A stretch of DNA of 64,000 nucleotides from NCBI RefSeq assembly GCF_017874475.1, contig NZ_JAGGLO010000004.1, forward strand, positions 103,178 through 167,177, written 5' to 3'. The DNA is from Anaerococcus degeneri. GTDB taxonomy: Bacteria; Bacillota; Clostridia; Tissierellales; Peptoniphilaceae. The position numbers and the translations under genes were made by a program. Positions within the stretch are counted from its first letter, which is position 1. Each line of letters opens with the position of its first letter. The notes below the pieces were generated by a model that saw nothing but the letters and a program-made list of their open reading frames with translations, had not been told where the DNA came from and made no database searches. This document shows positions 21,769-30,355 of the stretch, piece by piece.

Positions 21769-22065
21769 ATGGGATTTTTTTCAAGCGGACAAAAAGCAAT
21801 CGCACAAAGCATTTACGAAAAAGAAGTAAAGCCTAATTTATGCGAAAAAGACGGCTTCGTTCATATAATTATGATAAATTCTTTTTCAAAGTGGAATAAT
21901 CAAATATTCTGTGTAGAAGATAAATACACTAATCAAGTTGGCGAAATTGTAAACAGTATGCAAGCCGACGGCTACGAAATAGTAGATATAAAATTTACAA
22001 CCTTGCAAAATCAAGGAATGTTTAAAGATGGCGAAGGCTTCAATACTTTAATAATGTATAAATAA
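21769..22065 (+). CDS. Hypothetical lysogeny-module protein
   Basis: A 98-residue protein starting MGFFSSGQKAIAQSIYEKEV, with KYTNQVGEIVNSMQADGYEI and VDIKF near the end, a pattern seen in small proteins encoded between repressor and integrase in Firmicute prophages. GAAAGG is 8 bases before the ATG at 21769, so I prefer it to the GTG at 21760. Function unknown. Confidence 0.7.
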   Translation: MGFFSSGQKAIAQSIYEKEVKPNLCEKDGFVHIIMINSFSKWNNQIFCVEDKYTNQVGEIVNSMQADGYEIVDIKFTTLQNQGMFKDGEGFNTLIMYK

Positions 22066-22071
22066 AAAAGC

Positions 22072-22099
22072 CATAAGGTGTTGGCGCACCATATGGCAA
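22072..22099 (+). terminator. Possible terminator/hairpin after the lysogeny gene
   Basis: GCCATA-A-GGTG pairs with CACC-A-TATGGC, with one mismatch, followed by a TTTTTT run about 10 bases later. This is weaker than a standard terminator. Confidence 0.4.
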
Positions 22100-22144
22100 G
22101 GAAAGTTTTTTCATACCGCAAAGTAAGAAATTTATAAGGTCTTT

Positions 22145-22168
22145 CCGCTTATATTATACCATAAGCGG
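22145..22168. repeat. 8-bp inverted repeat before the integrase gene
   Basis: CCGCTTAT (22145-22152) and ATAAGCGG (22161-22168) with an 8-base AT loop, 29 bases before the integrase start. It may be a regulatory site for the integrase. Confidence 0.45.
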
Positions 22169-22197
22169 GCTGGCCTTTCCAATTAAGGGGGTCTTAA

Positions 22198-23565
22198 ATG
22201 GATATGGTAAGGGCCGCACTCTATATAAGAGTATCGACGGAAGAACAAGTCCGCGAAGGCTATAGCGTAGACGCACAAAAAGAAAATCTGATCCGCTACG
22301 CAAAATTTAAAGGCTATACAGTAGTCGGCATATACGCCGACGAAGGTATAACCGCAAGAAAGAAATACACTAATAGAAAAGAATTCATGCGCCTACTTGA
22401 CGACGTAGAAGCCGGCAAGATTGATATAATCTTATTTATCAAGCTTGATAGATGGTTCCGTAACGTGGGCGACTACTACAAAGTTCAAGAAATCCTAGAA
22501 AGAAATAACGTAGGTTGGACGGCTACCACCGAAAATTACGATACAACCACCGCAAATGGTAGGCTTTATGTAAATATAAGGCTAGCTGTCGCCCAAGATG
22601 AAAGCGATAGGACAAGCGAACGTATAAAATTTGTCTTTGATAAAAAAGTAAAAGATGGAGAAGCCATCTGGGGCAAGCCACCTTTTGGATACAAGATAAA
22701 AAATAAAATTCTAGTAAAAGACGAAGAAGTCGAAGACTTTATCAATGAATGTTTTGAAAATTACAAAGTTTTAAGAAGCATAAACGCCGTCGCAAAAACT
22801 ATGAATCAGAAACATAATAAAAAAATATCTTATACAACCTATAGTCGCTTTTTAAGAAAGAATTTAGACTTCTATAAGGGCAAGTATAAAGACAACGAAA
22901 ATTATTTCCCGCCCTATCTAAGCGAAGAAGACTACGAAGAAATCCTGGCCATAAATAAGGCTAGAAGCGGAAGGTTCGGCGGCAAGACTTATAACTATAT
23001 CTTTGTCGGTCTTCTGGCCTGCGCCTGCTGCGGCTACAATATGGGGTCGGCTGGCTACACCACCAATAGAAGAACCAATCAAAAATACAGGTACTACAAG
23101 TGCGGACGTTCAACCGTAAAAGTTTGCGAAAACAATCTAAGGATCCAAGAAAAGAAAATCGAAAATTACCTACTTGAAAATATCGAAGATGAAATAAGAA
23201 AATATAAAGTAGTTTACGAAATAGAAAAAAGCGAACCGATCAGTCGCCCGGTCGCAGCAAAAAACAATATCAAAAATAAAATAAATAGGCTGCGTAAACT
23301 CTACCTAGAAGAAGTAATCGAACTAGAAGACTACAAAAAAGAATACGAAGTCTTACAAAAACAATTAGATCAAGTAGAAGAAGAAATAAAAACGCATAAA
23401 AGATTTCAAAAAAAGGATTTTTCCGCCTTGGATAAACTCCTACAAAGCGACTTCGAAGAAATGTATAATAACCTAGACAACCTGCAAAAACGCGCCCTTT
23501 GGCAAAGCGTAATCTCTAAAATATATGTAAAGGGAAGCGAAATAGTAAAAATTGAATTTAAATAA
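22198..23565 (+). CDS. Large serine recombinase (prophage integrase)
   Basis: A 455-residue protein. The N-terminal resolvase domain has the nucleophile S13 in YIRVSTEEQ, followed by LDRWFRNVGD and the active-site region LAVAQDESDRTSER. A recombinase domain follows, then a zinc ribbon (CACCGYNMGS ... YYKCGRS ... CENN) and a C-terminal coiled coil. It integrates and, with a partner, excises the prophage. AAGGGGGTC precedes the ATG. The gene ends about 35 bases before the truncated kdgK, so it marks the prophage end. Confidence 0.95.
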   Translation: MDMVRAALYIRVSTEEQVREGYSVDAQKENLIRYAKFKGYTVVGIYADEGITARKKYTNRKEFMRLLDDVEAGKIDIILFIKLDRWFRNVGDYYKVQEILERNNVGWTATTENYDTTTANGRLYVNIRLAVAQDESDRTSERIKFVFDKKVKDGEAIWGKPPFGYKIKNKILVKDEEVEDFINECFENYKVLRSINAVAKTMNQKHNKKISYTTYSRFLRKNLDFYKGKYKDNENYFPPYLSEEDYEEILAINKARSGRFGGKTYNYIFVGLLACACCGYNMGSAGYTTNRRTNQKYRYYKCGRSTVKVCENNLRIQEKKIENYLLENIEDEIRKYKVVYEIEKSEPISRPVAAKNNIKNKINRLRKLYLEEVIELEDYKKEYEVLQKQLDQVEEEIKTHKRFQKKDFSALDKLLQSDFEEMYNNLDNLQKRALWQSVISKIYVKGSEIVKIEFK

Positions 23566-23566
23566 A

Positions 23567-23590
23567 GGGATCATTTTTTGATCTCTTTTT
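23567..23590 (+). terminator. Integrase terminator
   Basis: GGGATCA (23567-23573) pairs with TGATCTC (23579-23585, one G-T pair), loop TTTTT, tail TTTTT. It ends the plus-strand lysogeny operon just inside the prophage boundary. Confidence 0.75.
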
Positions 23591-23625
23591 GTTTGTAGTT
23601 ATTTATACATTCCGTTTGGTGTAAA
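23590..23625. other. Prophage-host junction (att site region) inside kdgK
   Basis: The host kdgK frame continues in a normal family sequence up to about SLGFTP (near 23620), then stops after four codons that do not fit the family. The integrase gene and its terminator follow. The recombined att core must lie in this stretch; the partner half-site and the kdgK 3' part should be at the other prophage end, outside the window. Confidence 0.75.
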
Positions 23626-24240
23626 GCCAAGTGATAGAGATGCGTCTTCTTCGTTTCCGATACATACGTCAACATATTGCATAAGGTCTTTCATTACCTT
23701 TTGAGCTTCTTCTGGTGTCCAAAGTTTTGCTCTGTAGTTAAGGTCGATAGAAACTTTTGCACCTGCAGCCTTAGCTGCCTTCATAGCTTCTCTTGTGATT
23801 TCAGCACCATTTTTAGAAATAGCTGGGGTAATACCTGAAGTGTGGAACCATTTAGCGTTTTTGAAAATTTCTTCAAAATTAAATTCGCTTGGATCTGCTT
23901 CTGCGATTGCTGAGTTTGATCTGTCGTAGATTACCTTTGATGGTCTTGAAGATGCACCTGTTTCTGAGTAATAGATACCAACTCTTTCTCCACCTCTTAC
24001 GATGTAGTTTGTGTTTACGCCGTATCTTCTAAGTGAGTTTAGAGCTGCTTGGCCGATTTCGTGGCTTGGTAATTTTGTTACATAATAGGCATCAAAACCA
24101 TAGTTTGCAAGTGATACCGCTACGTTTGCTTCTCCACCACCGTAGATTGCGTCAAAGCTTTCTGCTTGGACAAATCTTTCGTATCCTGGTGTGGATAGTC
24201 TTAACATGATTTCGCCTAGGGTTACTACTTTTTTGCTCAT
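23599..24240 (-). pseudogene. kdgK: 2-keto-3-deoxygluconate kinase, 3' part removed by prophage insertion
   Basis: A 213-residue PfkB-family sugar kinase; intact members have about 340. The N-terminal substrate lid and the GGGEANVAVSLANYG region are present, as is GNEEDASLSLGF. The C-terminal third, with the GAGD catalytic Asp and ATP site, is missing, so the enzyme cannot work. The end lies at the integrase gene. It overlaps the aldolase gene by one base; together they would convert KDG to pyruvate and glyceraldehyde 3-phosphate. Confidence 0.88.
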
Positions 24241-24866
24241 TATTTTCTTACCTCCGCAATTTTTTCTAGATATTCTTTAGCTTTTTTGGTTATTTCTTCA
24301 CGGCTACCTGTAACTAGGTTTGAACCTGCTCCTACAGCTACTACTCCTGCATCAAACCAGTCTTTAAGGTTTTCAAGGCTAACTCCACCTGTTGGCATGA
24401 TTTGGAAGTGTGGGTATGGACCGTGGATAGCTTTTACATAAGATGGTCCTGGAAGAGATCCTGGGAATAGTTTGATAATGTCTACTCCGTATTTATAGGC
24501 TTCAAGCATTTCTGCTGGTGTAACGCATCCTGGCATATATGGAATGTTGTAGATATTGCACATTTTTGCTACTTCTTTATCAAAAGATGGGCTAACTACG
24601 AATTTTGCCCCATTCATAATTGCAAGTCTTGCTGTTGTTGGGTCAAGAACAGTGCCTGCTCCAAGGAGTGTATCTTCTGGTAGTTCTTTTTGGATTCTTT
24701 GGAATACTTCGATAGCATTTGGGATTGTAAAGGTTACCTCAAGAGTATTGATACCTCCATCTATTAGGCCCTTGCAAAATTCTATAGCTTGGTCAGCAGA
24801 ATTTGCCCTTACAACTGGAACTATTCCAAGTTTGGTAATTTGTTGAATTGTTGTTACTTTGCTCAT
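24240..24866 (-). CDS. eda: KDPG/KHG aldolase
   Basis: A 208-residue class I aldolase. GAGTVLDPTTARLAIMNGAK and the Schiff-base region DIIKLFPGS (Lys in IIKLFP) with PYMPGCVTPAEMLEA before it are diagnostic. It cleaves 2-keto-3-deoxy-6-phosphogluconate to pyruvate and glyceraldehyde 3-phosphate. AAAGGAGTAAG precedes the ATG. Its substrate-forming partner kdgK is broken in this genome. Confidence 0.93.
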   Translation of the reverse strand: MSKVTTIQQITKLGIVPVVRANSADQAIEFCKGLIDGGINTLEVTFTIPNAIEVFQRIQKELPEDTLLGAGTVLDPTTARLAIMNGAKFVVSPSFDKEVAKMCNIYNIPYMPGCVTPAEMLEAYKYGVDIIKLFPGSLPGPSYVKAIHGPYPHFQIMPTGGVSLENLKDWFDAGVVAVGAGSNLVTGSREEITKKAKEYLEKIAEVRK

Positions 24867-25108
24867 TTCTTACTCCTTTCTAAAATATGTGCTAAACAAT
24901 AAAGCAATTTTTTTCTTTTTCTGATACCATTGTGCGGCAATTTTTTTTAATTTCAAGTAGTTGGAAAACATTTTTTGAAAATTTATCAAAAAATATTCCA
25001 AGAATTTATCTCAAAAAACTTGATAATTAGCACTTTTCGATAAATTTAATCTTAAGGAAATTTTTTTGAATTTTCTTCCTATACTAAAGCTAAAAACAAA
25101 TAATTTGT

Positions 25109-26122
25109 TTAATTATGGTTCCTGGCAGTAGTCTCTTTTTCAATCAGCTTAGCCTCCAGGGCAATATTTGTTTTAGCCTCCTCTTCATTTAAAATCTTAA
25201 GTAGGTTGTCAATTGCAATTTCAACCTGGTCTGAAATTCTTTGATCAATTGAAGTTATGGCTTGGTTGGTAAACTCTGTCGCTTCGATATTATCAAAGCC
25301 AATAAGACCAATATCTTCAGGGATTTTTATCCCTTCATTTGCCATCAATTTATAGGCACTTACAGCCAAACTATCAAGCTCAAATTGAATTGAGTCAAAT
25401 TCTGGATTTTCCTTTAAAAAATCAATCAGTTTTGCCAGGTCCTTTTCAGGGTCTTTTACCTTAAACTCAACAAAATTTGCATCATCATAGTACTTATAAA
25501 GAGCCTCCACAAAGCCAGATTTTTTGCCGATATAAGACCTAGACATATATCCAGTATCAAGGGATACATAAAGAGGTTTTTTGTAAAAATTATCCCTCAA
25601 AAGCTTGACAGCCTGGTCCATAGCCTCGATTTCGTCTATATAGACGTTGACGATTTTTTCATTTTCGTCACTGGTCTTTACATTCAAAAGTGCCATAGGA
25701 ATGATAACCGACATATTTTTTAATTTTTCATAAAATTTCTTTTCTTCATAGGTCGAACCAACTCCAATGATAGCTTCAACCTTGCTTTCAACCAAGATAT
25801 CAAGGTAAGACATTTTCTTCTCATAGCTATTGGTTGTTACACAAAGTAGGCTGGTATAACCGAGCTTATCAAGCCTTCTTTCAAGTTCATAAGCCGATTG
25901 ACTTTCAAAATATCCCCTAATATCAGGAACCATGATTCCAATCATCTGAGTAGAATTTTTCGCCAGACTCCTTGCAATCCTATTGGGCTTATAGCCCGAC
26001 TCCTCAATAATTTCCTCTATAATTTTCCTAGCCTTGTCACTAACATTGGCCGACTTGTTAATAACCCTAGAAACAGTCGCCGTAGAATAACCCGACTTCT
26101 TCGCTATATCATAAATATCCAT
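25109..26122 (-). CDS. LacI-family transcriptional regulator (probable KDG locus repressor)
   Basis: A 337-residue protein with the LacI helix-turn-helix at residues 1-25 (YDIAKKSGYSTATVSRVIN), the hinge VSDKARKIIEEIIEESGYKP and a periplasmic-binding-like domain with GLIGFDNIEATEFTNQAITS near the end. It lies directly upstream of eda-kdgK, so control of pectin- or glucuronate-derived KDG use is likely (KdgR role), but the effector cannot be seen. Confidence 0.9.
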   Translation of the reverse strand: MDIYDIAKKSGYSTATVSRVINKSANVSDKARKIIEEIIEESGYKPNRIARSLAKNSTQMIGIMVPDIRGYFESQSAYELERRLDKLGYTSLLCVTTNSYEKKMSYLDILVESKVEAIIGVGSTYEEKKFYEKLKNMSVIIPMALLNVKTSDENEKIVNVYIDEIEAMDQAVKLLRDNFYKKPLYVSLDTGYMSRSYIGKKSGFVEALYKYYDDANFVEFKVKDPEKDLAKLIDFLKENPEFDSIQFELDSLAVSAYKLMANEGIKIPEDIGLIGFDNIEATEFTNQAITSIDQRISDQVEIAIDNLLKILNEEEAKTNIALEAKLIEKETTARNHN

Positions 26123-26261
26123 TCTTGCCTCACAAGTCCATAAATATCAAAATCACATCTCTTTATAATATTATATCACAGAGAACGTTTGTTAAAAATT
26201 TTTGATTGATATTTTCTTTTTCAATCAAGTAATCTTATTTATGATGAATTGCAAATAATAT

Positions 26262-27284
26262 TGCGACACCTAAACCAAACTAAGTTCGTGCATAAATAAA
26301 TTAAATGGAGTTTGATATTCTAGACATTTTCTAGGTCTAGTATTAAGCTCCACTAAGTTTTTAATTAGCTCATTGATAGATATTTTAGATAGATCTGTCT
26401 TCTTAGGACAATATTCTCTTAACAAACCATTAGAATTTTCATTACTGCCCCTTTGCCATGCTGAATATGCATCAGCAAAATAAAAATTTATCCCTTGTTT
26501 TTCAACATCTTCATAACAAGCAAATTCTTTGCCTCTGTCAGATGTGAAAGTTTTTAAAGCTTCTAATGGTAAAGATTTAATTAGTTTCTCAATTGCTCCT
26601 ATCATAGATTTTTTACTTCGATCTACCATAGGTAAGGCTATGTAAAATCTAGTTTTTCTTTCTACAAAGGTTGCTAGGCATCCTTTACTTTTATCTCTTG
26701 ACGAGACAACTGTATCTAGTTCCCAGTGACCAAAAGTATTCCTTTTTTTAACTTCTTTAGGTCTTTTATTTATTGATTTACCAATGTTAAACCTACCTCT
26801 TGTTTCTTTGACTTTTCTTGATTTTCCTTTTCTTCTTAGCTTGGAAATATCAAAGTCTATAATTCCTGAATAAATCCAATTATATATTGTTTTAAAGCTT
26901 ACAATATCTTTACATACAGTGTTTGCTATTTGCTCAGGAGACCACTTCTTATGAAGTTTTTCCGATATGCATTTGTTGATATTATCATTGACTTTTGGTT
27001 TTCTTCCTTTAGATGATAATTTTTCAATATTGTCTTTTTGGGCATACACAGCTTCATACTCATTGTCATACCTTTTTAATTCTCTAGATATTGTGGAATG
27101 ATGAAAACCTAAAATTTTTGCTATTCTTCTAGAAGAATAGCCCTCTTTTCTTAATACCTCTATCTTATTTCTCTCATTTATGGTAAGATGTTTATAACTC
27201 ATATTAACCTCCGTGTATGTTTTTGTCGTTATTAACATTTTACACGAAGTTAGTATGAGTTTTCTATTTTATTCTAGTGTCGCA
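26262..27284 (-). mobile_element. IS30-family insertion sequence
   Basis: Bounded by inverted ends TGCGACAC at 26262-26269 and GTGTCGCA at 27277-27284; the similarity continues imperfectly inwards (TGCGACACCTAAACCAAA against TGCGACACTAGAATAAAA). It contains one complete transposase gene and lies between the lacI-type gene and the broken kdgT. Exact ends and target duplication are uncertain. Confidence 0.8.
26270..27202 (-). CDS. IS30-family transposase
   Basis: A 310-residue protein starting MSYKHLTINERNKIEVLRKE after GGAGGTTAAT (I prefer this ATG at 27202 to the one at 27238). The N-terminal helix-turn-helix (SSRRIAKILGFHHSTISREL) is typical. The DDE catalytic core shows D in HWELDTVV, D in TFTSDRGKEF and E in GSNENSNGLLREYCP. 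It appears intact and potentially active. Confidence 0.93.
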   Translation of the reverse strand: MSYKHLTINERNKIEVLRKEGYSSRRIAKILGFHHSTISRELKRYDNEYEAVYAQKDNIEKLSSKGRKPKVNDNINKCISEKLHKKWSPEQIANTVCKDIVSFKTIYNWIYSGIIDFDISKLRRKGKSRKVKETRGRFNIGKSINKRPKEVKKRNTFGHWELDTVVSSRDKSKGCLATFVERKTRFYIALPMVDRSKKSMIGAIEKLIKSLPLEALKTFTSDRGKEFACYEDVEKQGINFYFADAYSAWQRGSNENSNGLLREYCPKKTDLSKISINELIKNLVELNTRPRKCLEYQTPFNLFMHELSLV

Positions 27285-27308
27285 TTTAATTTTACAACTT
27301 ATCAATTA

Positions 27309-27347
27309 AAAATAAAGTACACCTTAATCTGATTAGACTAGGTGTAC
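27309..27347 (-). terminator. Terminator after the kdgT remnant
   Basis: GTACACCT (27317-27324) pairs with AGGTGTAC (27340-27347), extended by an inner partial stem, with a TTTATTTTT tail on the minus strand. Confidence 0.65.
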
Positions 27348-27431
27348 CTAAATTTATATTATATTCTGTAGCTGGAGAAATGTCTTCTATTATAAACAAG
27401 CTTAAATTCTATTTTTGTCCATATATTGTAT

Positions 27432-28367
27432 TTAATCTTTGTTCCTAATTTTAACCCAAAATTTAATTGTTAATGGTACTAATATAGAACTCAATATGAC
27501 AACCATCCCCAGTTGAGCTTCAGCTAGGCTTGCATACTCTTGCCAAGAAGGATCAAGATCGGCTACCAAAGATGGTACTATAACAGTATTTCCAGCTGCT
27601 GTATAAATTGCTAGAGCTGCCCAGCCTGGTCTTTTATTAATGTAAATATCAGCGGGAAGTGAAATAGCAAAGGCTGCGGTAAAAGTCATGCCGGATAAAA
27701 TTAATCCCCCTATTCCTCCCTGTATAATTGTCTCGAGATCAATTCCTAAGCCTATAGAAAATCCCAAGAATGGTAAAATATATTTTTGAGTACCAGCTAG
27801 AAATTCACAAAAATTCTTGTCAATATTGCCTAAAATAATACCCACAATTATAGGTAATGCCAAATCTAATATTGATGATGGTGTGATATCTGCTATACCA
27901 AGCATTCAGAGGGTTAGGAATGTAAATATTGGCACAGAAATTATAGCTGTAATAGCAGCGCTATCTACATCATATTCATCTCTAATAATCAGAAATAATG
28001 CCTATAAAAATCGAATTATTGTGATTTGATATAGCTGAAATAAAAGCAAGAGCCGATATAGAAAAAATCCCAATATTCCCAAACAGCTTAAAATAAACAT
28101 ATCCTAAAATTAAAGCAGTAAGCCATTTGGATATAAGTAATACTAACCCCCTGTGAAAAGCAAGTTTAAATCTCTTTATGGTCAGTTGACTACCAACTGC
28201 AACGAGAGTTATATCTATAATAGCATTCAACCCTTCTTTGCTAGCAATCGCCTCAGACATTGGCCCCAGCTTTAAAAGTCCAGGTGCGAGTGTATATAAA
28301 ATTGAAGCAATAAACATAGGAACTATTATGGTTGCTGCGGGTATTTTCCTAAAATTTTACTAATCAT
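27432..28367 (-). pseudogene. kdgT: 2-keto-3-deoxygluconate permease, inactivated by several lesions
   Basis: The remains of a KdgT-family secondary transporter, about 310 codons in all. The start (ATG 28367 after GGAGGATTAT) runs into stops after 13 codons. A -1-type lesion near 28345 moves the frame to the large middle segment (KIPAATIIVPMFIASILYTL and onward). That segment stops at 27982; the frame shifts again (RDEYDVDSAAI), meets an in-frame TGA at 27906-27908, then continues MLGIADITPSSILDLALPII to the natural end. Three separate lesions mean KDG uptake is lost. Confidence 0.85.
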
Positions 28368-28440
28368 ATAATCCTCCGACAATTAGAAAACAAATTTATT
28401 ATACATCTCCCTATACTTTAAACATCTTCGAATGATATTA

Positions 28441-28860
28441 TTAAAAACTTTTATACCCATTATTTGCATAGATATAATTACCTCTAGAAGTTTCTGATAA
28501 ACTATCATTTATTACAGCAAACTCTGTCCTAGTTATTGCACATATTTTTTCATCATCCCCATAAACCTCACAATCAACAGTTACTATTCTACTTCCTCTT
28601 TTAATAATCTTTGCCTTTGCATAAATATATTCTGTTTCGAAAATTGGTCTTAGAAAATTTGTATACATTGATAAAGTTGGAGCCGTATACTTTTTTGCCG
28701 ACGCTATAAAACCTGATGCGTCATCAGCTAAAGTCATTATTACACCACCATGGACAGCATTTATATCATTTAAATATTCTTCTTTAAACGGAATTCTCAA
28801 AATCAAATTATTTTCATCTATTTCTTTAATCTCTATATCAAAATAATCGTTAAAACTCAT
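28441..28860 (-). CDS. Hotdog-fold thioesterase, PaaI-like
   Basis: A 139-residue acyl-CoA thioesterase. The NAVHGGVIMTLADDASG segment (about 34-50) has the conserved HGG and catalytic Asp of PaaI-type hotdog enzymes. It would hydrolyse a CoA ester. It lies near the CoA-linked acid cluster and may relieve a trapped CoA pool there. Substrate not predictable. Confidence 0.85.
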   Translation of the reverse strand: MSFNDYFDIEIKEIDENNLILRIPFKEEYLNDINAVHGGVIMTLADDASGFIASAKKYTAPTLSMYTNFLRPIFETEYIYAKAKIIKRGSRIVTVDCEVYGDDEKICAITRTEFAVINDSLSETSRGNYIYANNGYKSF

Positions 28861-28968
28861 GCGATTTACCTCTCATTTCAATTCTTTTCTAGTGCAATTT
28901 AAATATATAACAATTACTACTCTCCAATACAATGTTTGCTAATGAGTAAAGTACAAAAAAATAAGATT

Positions 28969-29011
28969 AAAAATGGTGCGCTAAATAATAAACTATCTAG
29001 GCACCATTTTT
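28969..29011 (-). terminator. Terminator of the short-chain acid operon
   Basis: An 11-bp perfect stem (AAAAATGGTGC and GCACCATTTTT), directly after the permease gene; T-rich on both sides. Confidence 0.75.
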
Positions 29012-29041
29012 ATCTTAAAGAATTTTATTTGGCATTAATAA

Positions 29042-30343
29042 TTAAACACCTATTGGGTACATGAATATTCCCATAACTATTGCTATAGCTAATGATATAA
29101 GTGTAACAACTACTGAAGTTACAAAGATTTGTTTATAACTTTCCTTATGAGTCATACCACATGCTGTTATTACTGTAATAACTAATCCGTTATGTGGTAG
29201 TGAATCTAGACCGTTTGAAGCAATTGTAACAATTCTGTGGAATATTTCTGGGTTTACTCCTAATTTTAGATATTGATCGGTAAATGCGTCCATAGTGATT
29301 GCGATACCACCAGTTCCTGATCCAGTTATACCTGATATTAGGGTTGCGATAATACCTAGAGATATCATTGGGTTTCCGCCCATTCCCATTAAGCTATCTA
29401 CTAGATATTTGAAACCAGAAGTTAGTTTAACTACACTACCGAATCCAACTACACCTGATGTATTGAATATAGCAGATGCTGCACTTGTTGTACCTTCGTT
29501 GATTGCTCCAAGTTTATCTTGGATATTGTTCCAGAATAATACTAGAACTAATATTATAGAGAATACAAGTGATACTAGTATATTCCATCCAAATATATTT
29601 AGAGTAACTAATAGGGCTATCATTGGTATCATTGATAAATATGGGTTAACTGCTTTTTTAGCATCAATTCTTGCAAGTTGAGCTTCGATTGCTTCGTTAG
29701 TGTGGAAGCCTTCATTTTTATCTCTTGCTTTTTTGAATTCCCATCTAAAGTATAAATAAATTAAGATTATTGATACGATTGCTGTTACTAACCCTATTTG
29801 CCATGCTGCAGTTGGTGTAGTATTAAGATATGGAATTGGCATTATATTGTTAAGCTGAGGTGTACCTGGTAACATTGAAGCTGCGAATGTTGCAGATGAT
29901 CCAAATATCGCACCTGGAATCAATCTTGGTGGTAGGTCAACTTCTCTCCAAACCCTTAAGAATATTGGATATACGGCAAATACAATTACGAAGTTACTTA
30001 CTCCACCATAAGCTAGTAATGCAGTAGCAATCATAGCTGTAAATGGTGCAAATTCTTTTCCTGAAATGTTATATAACCATTGAGCAAATGCAGAAGCTGC
30101 TCCTGAATCATCCATTAATTTACCGAAAATAGAACTAAATACGAACAATAGTAAGTTTTTAATTATAAATCCAGCAAAACCGTTAACATATTCACCAGTA
30201 ATAGTATCTAGTGCTGGTATTCCACTTGTTAGTATTACAACCAGCGATGTTATTATTGATGCGATAATAATGTTGACTCTCTTGTACACTAGCAACATTA
30301 ATATTGCTAGTGACAAGATAATACCTATAAAACTAATATTCAT
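29042..30343 (-). CDS. GntP-family organic acid:H+ symporter (probable hydroxybutyrate/short-chain acid permease)
   Basis: A 433-residue membrane protein with about 12 segments and GntP features (GGVSNFVIVFAVYPIFLRVW, GSSATFAASMLPGTPQLNNI, GITGSGTGGIAITMDAF). GntP members carry gluconate, but some carry 3-hydroxybutyrate. Its neighbours (thiolase, acetoacetyl-CoA reductase type, CoA-transferase, acid-CoA ligase) suggest uptake of a hydroxy- or keto-butyrate-type acid. It is last in the operon. Confidence 0.8.
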   Translation of the reverse strand: MNISFIGIILSLAILMLLVYKRVNIIIASIITSLVVILTSGIPALDTITGEYVNGFAGFIIKNLLLFVFSSIFGKLMDDSGAASAFAQWLYNISGKEFAPFTAMIATALLAYGGVSNFVIVFAVYPIFLRVWREVDLPPRLIPGAIFGSSATFAASMLPGTPQLNNIMPIPYLNTTPTAAWQIGLVTAIVSIILIYLYFRWEFKKARDKNEGFHTNEAIEAQLARIDAKKAVNPYLSMIPMIALLVTLNIFGWNILVSLVFSIILVLVLFWNNIQDKLGAINEGTTSAASAIFNTSGVVGFGSVVKLTSGFKYLVDSLMGMGGNPMISLGIIATLISGITGSGTGGIAITMDAFTDQYLKLGVNPEIFHRIVTIASNGLDSLPHNGLVITVITACGMTHKESYKQIFVTSVVVTLISLAIAIVMGIFMYPIGV

Positions 30344-30355
30344 AGATTACCTCAT

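Noticed and set aside
1..23600. Integrative conjugative element instead of prophage
   Set aside because: Capsid, portal, terminase, sheath, tube and tape measure genes are all present and no conjugation genes are seen.
27309..27347. Right end of the IS30 element extended to 27347
   Set aside because: The GTGTCGCA end at 27277-27284 pairs with the left end; the later hairpin is better explained as the kdgT terminator.
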